From the NCBI RefSeq assembly GCF_021390595.1, contig NZ_JAJEJR010000001.1:2232001-2296000 (forward strand): a stretch of 64,000 nucleotides of DNA, written 5' to 3'. Position numbers and translations under genes: made by a program. Source of the stretch: Paraburkholderia sp. HP33-1 (GTDB lineage Bacteria; Pseudomonadota; Gammaproteobacteria; Burkholderiales; Burkholderiaceae). The notes below the pieces were generated by a model that was not told the DNA's origin, did no database searches, and worked only from the letters and a program-made list of their open reading frames with translations. Shown in pieces: positions 57,342 through 64,000 of this stretch (the stretch's first letter is position 1; the number at the start of each line of letters is the position of its first letter).

Positions 57342-59585
57342 TCAATTCTTGCGCGTCGCCCGCACCACACCCGTGATCTCGCCCAGCACCGTGCACGCGC
57401 GTTGAATCTGCGCGGAACTCGACACCTCGACGGTAAATTGCATGAACGCGGCATTACGGCGCGATTGCGTCTTCACGCCGATCACGTTCATCTTTTCCCG
57501 CGCGAACACTTCGGAGATGTCGCGCAGTAGACCCTGCCGGTCCGTCGCCTCGATGCTGAGGTCGACCGGGTAGACTGAGTGGCCGCGGCCACTCATCACG
57601 TCCGCCGACCACGCGGTCTGCAGCACCCGCTCCGGCGCCCGCTCGGCCATGCGGCGGAACGTCGCGCAGTCGCTGCGGTGCACCGACATGCCCTTGCCGC
57701 GCGTAACGAAGCCGCAGATATCGTCGGGCGGTGCGGGCCGGCAGCAGCGCGCGAGCTGCGTAAGCAACGCATCGACGCCGACCACCAGCACGCCAGTGGA
57801 TGCACCGCGCGCGACGCTCGCGCCGCTGCTGCGCTTCTCGAATTTCTCCGGCGCATCGACCACGGGCTCGGGCGGCGGCGCATCTTGCAGCGCCTGCTCC
57901 ACGAGCCTCAGACTGAACTCTTCCTTGCCGACGACGTTGAACAGGTCGTCGGTCGTCTTGAAGCCGAGCCGCGTGGCCAGCTGATCGAGATTGACCGAGG
58001 TCTTACCCTCGCGCTGCAGGGTTTTTTCGACCATCGCGCGACCGTTCGCGATGTGCTCCTGCGACTCGACCGCGTTGAACCACGCGCGCACCTTCTGCCG
58101 CGCGCGCGCGCTTTGCAGATAGCCCAGTTGCGGATTGAGCCAGTCGCGCGACGGACCGCCCTCCTTCACCGCCACGATCTCGACCGTCTGGCCGTTCTGC
58201 AATGGCGTGTTCAGCGGCACCATCGCGCCGTCGACGCGCGCGCCGCGGCAGCGATGCCCAAGCTCGCTGTGCAGGTGATACGCGAAGTCGATCGGCGTCG
58301 CGCCGTGCGGCAACGGAATCACGCGCGCCTGCGGCGTCAGCACGTAGATGTGATCGTCGTCGAGCGTGGCCTGGCGCAACTGCTCCCACGGCTGCGTCGC
58401 GCGCGCTTCGCCATGCTCGCCCTCGGACACCTCGTCCTTCCACGCTAGCAACTGCCGCAGCCACGCAATCTTCTCGTCATATTTCTCGTTCGCGCTGAAC
58501 GTACCGCCGTAGCCGCGCGCGCCCGCTTCCTTGTAGCGCCAGTGCGCGGCCACGCCGTATTCGGCGAAGCGATGCATTTCCTGCGTGCGGATCTGCACTT
58601 CGAACGCGCGGCCGTCATCGCCGATCACGACCGTGTGAAGCGACTTGTAGCCGTTCGGCTTCGGCCGTGAGATGTAGTCGTCGAATTCCTTCGGCACCGG
58701 TTGCCACAGGTTGTGCACGATGCCGAGCACGGTGTAGCAGTCCTTGATGTCCGGCACGATCACGCGAAACGCGCGCACGTCGTACAGCTCGGCGAAGTCG
58801 AGCTCCTTGCCACGCATCTTGCGCCAGATGCTGTAGATATGCTTCGGCCGACCACTCACTTCCGCGCGGATATGCGCGGCGGCGAGCTCCTGTTGCAGAC
58901 GCTCGATCGCCTGCGCGACATAGCTCTCGCGTTCGACGCGCTTCTCGTCGAGCAGCTTCGCGATGCGCTTGTAGGTGTCCGGCTCCTCGAAGCGGAACGC
59001 GAGGTCCTCGAGCTCCCACTTCAGTTGCCAGATGCCGAGGCGGTTCGCGAGCGGCGCGTAGATATCGAGCGTTTCGCGCGCGACATCGGGCGACGGCGTA
59101 ATCTTCGCCGCCGCGTAATAGCGCAGTGTCTGCAGCCGCGACGCGAGCCGGATCAGCACGACGCGAATGTCCTGCGCGAACGCGAGCAGCATCTTGCGCA
59201 GCGCCTCGACCTGCGCGCGGCGCGCGGCCTGCGCATCGCGCCCGGCTTCGGGGATCGCGTTTTGCGCCGCGCGCAGACTGACCGTGCCGAGGCGCAGCAG
59301 CTTACGCACGTCACAGACCAGTTGCGCGACTTCTTCGCCGAAGTTCTCGGCGATCACGCGCTCCGGATCACTCAGATGCGGCGTCAGCGCAAACAGCGCC
59401 GCGGCCAGGACCGCCGGCGGATCGACGTTCAGCGTGCGCATGATAGACGCGGTGCCCGCCGCATGATCCGCGAGCAGTTCTCCCGACGACAGCCGCACCT
59501 CGCCCGCATGCTCGCGCACGAACGCCATCGCTTCGTCGAAGGAAGGATGGGGATGAGGCGCGTTCGTAACGGTTTCGGTGTTCAT
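57342..59585 (-). CDS. relA: GTP pyrophosphokinase RelA
   Basis: 747 residues. The N-terminal hydrolase domain is degenerate: the HD motif is replaced around residues 60-75 (AAALFALTPHLSDPE). The synthetase domain keeps YDVRAFRVIVPDIKDCY and the EFDD motif at residues 300-303 that is typical of monofunctional RelA rather than bifunctional SpoT. TGS (residues about 410-470) and a C-terminal ACT domain follow. It makes (p)ppGpp on ribosomes during amino acid starvation. A separate SpoT must exist elsewhere to degrade the alarmone. Confidence 0.96.
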   Translation of the reverse strand: MNTETVTNAPHPHPSFDEAMAFVREHAGEVRLSSGELLADHAAGTASIMRTLNVDPPAVLAAALFALTPHLSDPERVIAENFGEEVAQLVCDVRKLLRLGTVSLRAAQNAIPEAGRDAQAARRAQVEALRKMLLAFAQDIRVVLIRLASRLQTLRYYAAAKITPSPDVARETLDIYAPLANRLGIWQLKWELEDLAFRFEEPDTYKRIAKLLDEKRVERESYVAQAIERLQQELAAAHIRAEVSGRPKHIYSIWRKMRGKELDFAELYDVRAFRVIVPDIKDCYTVLGIVHNLWQPVPKEFDDYISRPKPNGYKSLHTVVIGDDGRAFEVQIRTQEMHRFAEYGVAAHWRYKEAGARGYGGTFSANEKYDEKIAWLRQLLAWKDEVSEGEHGEARATQPWEQLRQATLDDDHIYVLTPQARVIPLPHGATPIDFAYHLHSELGHRCRGARVDGAMVPLNTPLQNGQTVEIVAVKEGGPSRDWLNPQLGYLQSARARQKVRAWFNAVESQEHIANGRAMVEKTLQREGKTSVNLDQLATRLGFKTTDDLFNVVGKEEFSLRLVEQALQDAPPPEPVVDAPEKFEKRSSGASVARGASTGVLVVGVDALLTQLARCCRPAPPDDICGFVTRGKGMSVHRSDCATFRRMAERAPERVLQTAWSADVMSGRGHSVYPVDLSIEATDRQGLLRDISEVFAREKMNVIGVKTQSRRNAAFMQFTVEVSSSAQIQRACTVLGEITGVVRATRKN

Positions 59586-59654
59586 GGTGCGACGGCCCGC
59601 CGGGCCAGACGATTCAACGGAATTTCAACAACGGTGCTGCGTAACGACCTCGAC

Positions 59655-60008
59655 TTAGCTCCGCTGCGCCGCGATCACGACGATTTCGACGAGGCACTTC
59701 GGGTTTGCGAGCCTGGCTTCGACGGTCGCCCGCGGCGGCGTGTTGCCCTGCGCGACCCACTCGTCCCACACCGCGTTCATGCCCGCGAAATGCGCCATGT
59801 CCGAGATGTAGATCTGCACCGTCAACAGCAGTGACTTGTCGCTGTTCGCTTCAGCCAGCAGACGGTCGATGTGGCCGAGCACTTCACGCGTCTGGCCGGT
59901 GATGTCCTGATCGTCGTCTTCGGCGATCTGGCCTGCGAGGTACACGGTGCCGTTGTGCACGGCCATTTCCGAGAGACGCTTGCCGACGTGGTAACGAATG
60001 ACTGCCAT
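59655..60008 (-). CDS. RidA-family protein (YjgF/YER057c/UK114)
   Basis: 117 residues from the ATG at 60008. Conserved features include VYLAGQIAEDDDQDITGQTREVL and the C-terminal PPRATVEARLANPKCLVEI, where the arginine that contacts the substrate is present. RidA proteins hydrolyse reactive imines or enamines formed by PLP enzymes. This copy belongs to a side branch, so its exact substrate is uncertain. It lies 69 bp before relA on the same strand and may be cotranscribed with it. Confidence 0.88.
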   Translation of the reverse strand: MAVIRYHVGKRLSEMAVHNGTVYLAGQIAEDDDQDITGQTREVLGHIDRLLAEANSDKSLLLTVQIYISDMAHFAGMNAVWDEWVAQGNTPPRATVEARLANPKCLVEIVVIAAQRS

Positions 60009-60087
60009 GAAAAATCCTGAGCTGTTGGGTTGATTCAATTACATCCCGCATGACACTACCGCTGAAAATGTCATGCGGAACTCAACA

Positions 60088-61002
60088 TTATGACGCGTTC
60101 GCGCCGGGCCCGATGAAGAACGCCCTCGCGAGTGCGATCTGGTCCGCCGCCAGAAACGCCGGCGCATGCCCGACGCCCGCGATTTCCACGCTCGATACCG
60201 CGCTTCCGATCGCCACCATCTTCGCGACCGTTTCACGCGACAGCAAATCCGACTGCTCGCCGCGCACCACGAGCACCGGCCCCTTGAACGACGCCAGCGA
60301 ATGCCACAGCGCCGCCTCGCCGAGCTTCGCCGCTTCCTCGGTGACCGCGGCGAACGGCTGCGCAATGCGCGGGTCGTAGCGCAGCACCCAAGCGCCGCCC
60401 TCTTCGCGCAGCAACGGCGTATTGATATCGCGCCATTCGTCCGGTGTCAGCGGGCCGAAGCTCTGCGCGAGCTGCGCGGCGTAGTCGACACCTTCCTGCA
60501 GCGTATCGAAGCGCGCGGGCTTGCCGAGGTAATCGCCGATGCGCTCGACCGCGACCGGTTCCAGATGCGGCCCGACGTCGTTCAGCAGCAGCTTGCGGAT
60601 CGGCGTGTCAGGCAGACCGGCGAGTCCCATGCCGATCAGCCCGCCCATCGAGGTGCCGAACCAGTCGACGGTGTCCACGTCGAGCCGCGCGATCAGCGTG
60701 ACCATGTCGGCGACGTACTGCGGCACCGCGTATAAGTTGGGGTTCGCGAGCCACGACGACAAGCCCCGGCCGACCACGTCCGGACAGACCACGCGATAGG
60801 TATCGGCGAAGTCGGCGGCAAGGCGGTCGAAATCGCGCCCCGATCGCGTGAGCCCATGCACGCACAGCAACACGTGCGGATTGTCCGGGTCGCCCCATTC
60901 GGTATAGGCGACGCGATGCAAGCCAGCCGCGCTCGCGCACTGCACGTAACGTTGACGCGGCTCGGGCCGCCCGGCGGTGGAAGCGGAAGTCGTTGCGGTC
61001 AT
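60088..61002 (-). CDS. Alpha/beta hydrolase
   Basis: 304 residues from the ATG at 61002. The fold shows LLCVHGLTRSGRDFDRL (oxyanion region), nucleophile elbow GTSMGG with serine, acid in VVRGEQSDLL and histidine in AGVGHAPAF. It is similar to the epoxide hydrolase/lipase-like family 'alpha/beta fold hydrolase' that is common in Burkholderiales. The substrate is unknown and the protein is cytoplasmic. It ends 79 bp before the RidA gene. Confidence 0.85.
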   Translation of the reverse strand: MTATTSASTAGRPEPRQRYVQCASAAGLHRVAYTEWGDPDNPHVLLCVHGLTRSGRDFDRLAADFADTYRVVCPDVVGRGLSSWLANPNLYAVPQYVADMVTLIARLDVDTVDWFGTSMGGLIGMGLAGLPDTPIRKLLLNDVGPHLEPVAVERIGDYLGKPARFDTLQEGVDYAAQLAQSFGPLTPDEWRDINTPLLREEGGAWVLRYDPRIAQPFAAVTEEAAKLGEAALWHSLASFKGPVLVVRGEQSDLLSRETVAKMVAIGSAVSSVEIAGVGHAPAFLAADQIALARAFFIGPGANAS

Positions 61003-61139
61003 CTGAGGTCCTCGCGAAAGCGCTGCGGATGGGGCTCGGACGATTGTAAACCGCTTCGTCGCGCGGCAAGCATCGGCCAGAAGGCTTAGGAAGGTCGATC
61101 CAGCCGGCGTGCGCAAGCAGCGCCGCGCGCACAAACAGA

Positions 61140-61165
61140 ACGGGCGAGACTCACGCCTCGCCCGT
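61140..61165 (-). terminator. Probable terminator of the CoA-transferase operon
   Basis: Stem ACGGGCGAG / CTCGCCCGT with an 8-base loop; on the minus strand it is followed by TCTGTTTG, a weak U-tract, 60 bp after the scoB stop. Confidence 0.6.
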
Positions 61166-61224
61166 CCGAAAAACACCGTTGCCGCGCCGTCGCATCGACC
61201 GGCGCAGCCTCGTGGCAACCCGCG

Positions 61225-61866
61225 TCAGCTCACCGCGCTCACATCGAGCGGCGCGCCGGTTTTCGCCTTGATTTCGTCGACGCTCACGCCCGGCGCGAGC
61301 TCAGTTACCTTCAGGCCGTTCTGGGTCACCTCGATCACGCCGAGATCGGTGATGATCTCGTCGACCACACCCACGCCCGTCAGCGGCAGCGTGCATTCTT
61401 CAAGGATCTTGTGCTGGTCGCCCTTCGCCACGTGCTCCATCAGCACGACCACGCGCTTGACGCCCGCGACGAGGTCCATCGCGCCGCCCATGCCCTTGAT
61501 CATCTTGCCCGGGATCATCCAGTTCGCGAGGTCGCCGTTCTTGCTGATCTGCATCGCGCCGAGAATCGCGAGATTGATGTGGCCGCCGCGAATCATGGCG
61601 AACGAATCCGCCGACGAGAAAATCGACGAACCCGGCAGCGTCGTCACCGTCTGCTTGCCGGCGTTGATCAGGTCGGCGTCGACTTCGTCTTCGGTCGGCG
61701 ACGGGCCGATGCCGAGCAGGCCGTTCTCCGACTGCAGCCACACTTCGACGCCCGCCGGTACGTGGTTGGCGACCAGCGTCGGCAGTCCGATGCCGAGGTT
61801 CACGTAGAAGCCGTCCTGCAGTTCCTTCGCCGCGCGCGCGGCCATTTCGTCACGAGTCCATGCCAT
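61225..61866 (-). CDS. scoB: Succinyl-CoA:3-ketoacid CoA-transferase subunit B
   Basis: 213 residues, from the ATG at 61866. The catalytic glutamate E47 in SENGLLGIG is present, as are [12 protein letters not shown] and [18 protein letters not shown]. Together with subunit A it transfers CoA between succinate and 3-ketoacids such as acetoacetate, or between succinyl-CoA and 3-oxoadipate. The stop of subunit A and this start are separated by two bases. A ketoacid of the aromatic pathways would be a natural substrate in this genome, but the subfamily looks like the acetoacetate type. Confidence 0.9.
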   Translation of the reverse strand: MAWTRDEMAARAAKELQDGFYVNLGIGLPTLVANHVPAGVEVWLQSENGLLGIGPSPTEDEVDADLINAGKQTVTTLPGSSIFSSADSFAMIRGGHINLAILGAMQISKNGDLANWMIPGKMIKGMGGAMDLVAGVKRVVVLMEHVAKGDQHKILEECTLPLTGVGVVDEIITDLGVIEVTQNGLKVTELAPGVSVDEIKAKTGAPLDVSAVS

Positions 61867-61868
61867 GA

Positions 61869-62573
61869 TCAGTCTCCTTTCGCGCGGATGATGCGTTGTT
61901 CGATGCGTTTTTCCGGATGCGCATTCAGCACGATGCGCTGCACGAAGATGCCAGGCGTGTGGATCGCGTCCGGATCGAGCTCGCCCACTTCGACGATCTC
62001 TTCGACTTCCGCGACGGTGACGCGGCCCGCCATCGCGCACATCGGATTGAAGTTGCGCGCGGTGCGGCGATAGATCAGGTTGCCTGACTTGTCAGCCTTC
62101 CAGGCCTTGACGAGCGCGACGTCGGCGGTCAGCGAATGTTCGAGCACGTAGTGGCGGTCGCCGAACTGGCGAGTTTCCTTGCCCTCGGCGATCTGCGTGC
62201 CGTAGCCGGTGTTCGTGAAAAACGCGGGGATGCCCGAGCCACCCGCGCGCAGCTTCTCGGCGAGCGTGCCTTGCGGCGTGAATTCGAGCTCGAGTTCGCC
62301 GGCCAGGTACTGGCGCTCGAACTCCTTGTTCTCACCGACGTACGACGAGATCATCTTCCTGATCTGGCGCGTCTCGAGCAGCAGGCCAAGGCCGAAACCG
62401 TCGACGCCCGCATTGTTGCTGATGCAGGTGATGCCCTGCACCTTCGAATCGCGCAGCGCCGCGATCAGCGCCTCGGGAATGCCGCACAGCCCGAAGCCGC
62501 CGACGGCGAACGTCTGGCCGTCCTTGACGATGTCCTTCAGCGCCTCGGCGGCGCCTGGATAGACCTTGTTCAT
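61869..62573 (-). CDS. scoA: Succinyl-CoA:3-ketoacid CoA-transferase subunit A
   Basis: 234 residues. It begins [35 protein letters not shown], with the glycine-rich CoA site, and contains [16 protein letters not shown] and the conserved [22 protein letters not shown] end. It forms a heteromer with ScoB. The gene is divergent from the PAS-LuxR regulator with 219 bp between the starts, and this regulator may control it. Confidence 0.92.
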   Translation of the reverse strand: MNKVYPGAAEALKDIVKDGQTFAVGGFGLCGIPEALIAALRDSKVQGITCISNNAGVDGFGLGLLLETRQIRKMISSYVGENKEFERQYLAGELELEFTPQGTLAEKLRAGGSGIPAFFTNTGYGTQIAEGKETRQFGDRHYVLEHSLTADVALVKAWKADKSGNLIYRRTARNFNPMCAMAGRVTVAEVEEIVEVGELDPDAIHTPGIFVQRIVLNAHPEKRIEQRIIRAKGD

Positions 62574-62792
62574 CAGTATGTCCCTTCCTCTATGGAAACC
62601 CGAAACCTGTACGCAGGCCGCCGGATCATTGCGGCTGATATCGCATCTGGCGAACTTGCCGTCGCCTCGCGATACCGCTGCGTCATTCTAGTCATCCGCG
62701 GCATGCGCCGCGTTGTCATCTGCCCGAAAGAGTACGCTGGGCCCGCCATACGGCACAATACGCAAAAATACATAAGTACTTGCCGCCCGCCC

Positions 62793-63338
62793 ATGCCCGC
62801 CCTGGATTACCGCACCGCGTTTCACCTCGCGCCGATCGGACTCGTGCTGTCGCGCGAACGGATCATCGAAGACTGCAACGACCAGCTCGCGTCGATCTTC
62901 GGCTACGCGCGCGAGGCGCTGATTGGCCAGTCGTTCCAGGTGCTGTATCCATCGGCCGATGAGTTCGAGCGGATCGGCGCGCGCATTCCGCCGATCATGA
63001 CCGCGCAAGGCAGCTACGCGGACGACCGCATCATGAAGCGCGCGAACGGCGAACTGTTCTGGTGTCATGTGACGGGCCGCGCGCAGCAGCGCACCGACCC
63101 GCACGCGGCGGGTGTCTGGACCTTCGAGGATCTGAGCGCGACGCGGCGCGTCGCGGTGGAGCTCACGCCGCGCGAGCGCGAAATCGCCGCGCAACTGGTG
63201 ACCGGCAAGACCAGCAAGCAGATCGGCCGCGTGCTCGATATCAGCCCACGCACGGTCGACGTGTACCGCGCGCGGCTCATGCGCAAATACGATACGGGCA
63301 ATGCCACCGAGTTGTTGCAGCGGCTGCTCGGGGATTGA
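62793..63338 (+). CDS. PAS-domain LuxR-family regulator
   Basis: 181 residues from the ATG at 62793. The N-terminal 110 residues form a PAS sensor domain (TAFHLAPIGLVLSRERIIEDCND and MKRANGELFWCHVTG), and the C-terminal 60 residues a LuxR helix-turn-helix (LTPREREIAAQLVTGKTSKQIGRVLDISPRTVDVYRARLM, split over two helices). There is no receiver domain, so it probably senses a small molecule or redox state directly. It is divergent from scoAB, its most likely target. Confidence 0.85.
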   Translation: MPALDYRTAFHLAPIGLVLSRERIIEDCNDQLASIFGYAREALIGQSFQVLYPSADEFERIGARIPPIMTAQGSYADDRIMKRANGELFWCHVTGRAQQRTDPHAAGVWTFEDLSATRRVAVELTPREREIAAQLVTGKTSKQIGRVLDISPRTVDVYRARLMRKYDTGNATELLQRLLGD

Positions 63339-63369
63339 GAGAGGGGGTTTGAAGGGGGCGGCGGCGCGC

Positions 63370-63801
63370 TCAGGCCGCCTTGATGAGCGGCGCCCGCTCG
63401 ATGGTTGCACGCAGCACATCGGGCACCGGCACCGACTTGCCCGCCGCGTAGTCGATCCACACGCAGCGCGCTGCCCCTCGCGCATAGAGCGTATCCGGCT
63501 CATCCGCACGCAGAAGCTCGAAAGCCGTATCGAAGCTGCTGCGCCCCGGCGTCGCCACCGACATCCGGCCGATCACGTCGCCCGGATAGTGGAGCTGCTT
63601 CAGGAACTCCATCGACGCATTGACGATCACCGGCCCCTGCCCGTCCACGCGATGACCGGGAAAGTCGATGTGCTCGAACCACGAAATCCGCACCTGCTCC
63701 ATGTAGCGGAAATAAACCGTGTTGTTCACATGACCGAACGCGTCCATGTCGCCCCAACGGATCGGCATCGTCATTTCGAAAACTGCGTGAAAATCGCCCA
63801 T
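63370..63801 (-). CDS. Acyl-CoA thioesterase, 4-hydroxybenzoyl-CoA thioesterase fold
   Basis: 143 residues. The hotdog-fold signature RWGDMDAFGHVNNTVYFRYME is present, with the conserved aspartate in GDMD. Members hydrolyse aromatic or short acyl-CoA esters and are often of the YbgC or FcbC type; in a benzoyl-CoA degrader it could also salvage stalled aryl-CoA esters. The gene lies 56 bp after the short-chain dehydrogenase on the same strand, so both are likely one operon. Confidence 0.87.
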   Translation of the reverse strand: MGDFHAVFEMTMPIRWGDMDAFGHVNNTVYFRYMEQVRISWFEHIDFPGHRVDGQGPVIVNASMEFLKQLHYPGDVIGRMSVATPGRSSFDTAFELLRADEPDTLYARGAARCVWIDYAAGKSVPVPDVLRATIERAPLIKAA

Positions 63802-63857
63802 TCTGTACTTTCGTTATTCCTTTGCCGGCTGGATTCTTGAAGCCCTGGACGGCCCGC

Positions 63858-64000
63858 TCACGCGAGCCCGAAGCCGTCGTCCGCGGCGATCACCGAGCCG
63901 TTGATGAACTGCGATTCGTCCGCCGCGAGCAGCAGCAGGAGCCCATCGAGATCCTCCGGCTTGCCGACGCGATGACGCGGCAGCATCGCAATGAGTTTCT
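63858..64000 (-). CDS. Short-chain dehydrogenase/reductase, 3' end
   Basis: The last 46 codons of a gene that begins to the right of the window. The translated end reads MLPRHRVGKPEDLDGLLLLLAADES followed by FINGSVIAADDGFGLA, the typical C terminus of an SDR enzyme such as a 3-hydroxyacyl-CoA or 3-oxoacyl reductase. The NAD site and catalytic residues are outside the window. The substrate is unknown; linkage to the thioesterase suggests acyl-CoA metabolism. Confidence 0.82.
   Translation of the reverse strand, partial: KLIAMLPRHRVGKPEDLDGLLLLLAADESQFINGSVIAADDGFGLA

Overview
The window is a GC-rich bacterial chromosome segment. Gene content and order point to Burkholderiales, most likely Paraburkholderia or Burkholderia sensu lato: an aerobic box benzoyl-CoA pathway with a BoxR regulator, an MxKDx-repeat protein, tandem DUF1328 proteins, a leuA2-type isopropylmalate synthase and a thrS-infC-rpmI-rplT-pheST-ihfA-merR-tRNA-Pro block. 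It is almost fully coding and I see no insertion sequence, prophage or CRISPR array. The taxonomic placement is inference from gene content.

Layout. 1-5760: the 3' end of a LacI-type regulator, a four-gene ABC importer and a GpdQ-like phosphodiesterase, which looks like an uptake-and-hydrolysis unit for an organic phosphodiester. 5954-14872: MFS and EamA exporters, small membrane and envelope proteins, a FadH-type dienoyl-CoA reductase, and a minus-strand set made of a DUF1223 thioredoxin-like protein, a cytochrome b and a sulfite-oxidase-like molybdoprotein. 15355-17489: TPP riboswitch and thiC. 17692-24577: a Tyr/Pro-rich lipoprotein, L-lactate permease, an EamA exporter, BamC, a CadD-like transporter and small envelope proteins. 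24667-26582: leuA preceded by an unannotated leucine-rich leader peptide with attenuator-like RNA.

26711-36301: the benzoate block. boxC-boxB-boxA and boxR lie on the minus strand; benzoate-CoA ligase and an alpha/beta hydrolase lie divergently. Matching AGTGC elements sit directly against the -35 boxes of the boxC and ligase promoters, a plausible BoxR operator set. 36420-41926: phospholipase C, a small unknown protein, an acyl-CoA synthetase and a DXD glycosyltransferase. 41937-47504: a LysR regulator divergent from a beta-oxidation operon (hydratase/3-hydroxyacyl-CoA dehydrogenase fusion and two acyl-CoA dehydrogenases) resembling the pimeloyl-CoA (pim) dicarboxylate pathway. Such enzymes could also process the dehydroadipyl-CoA left by the box pathway.

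47615-48623 is the most unusual part: a compositionally different insert at the 3' end of tRNA-Pro, encoding a GH24 lysozyme without signal peptide, overlapped by a secreted, cysteine-rich LprI-like protein. This is the layout of an antibacterial effector with its immunity protein. 48718-60008 is conserved housekeeping (tRNA-Pro, MerR, IhfA, PheT, PheS, L20, L35, IF-3 with an ATC start codon, ThrS, tRNA-Val, RelA, RidA). 60088-64000 holds an alpha/beta hydrolase, a succinyl-CoA:3-ketoacid CoA-transferase pair, a PAS-LuxR regulator, a thioesterase and the end of a short-chain dehydrogenase.
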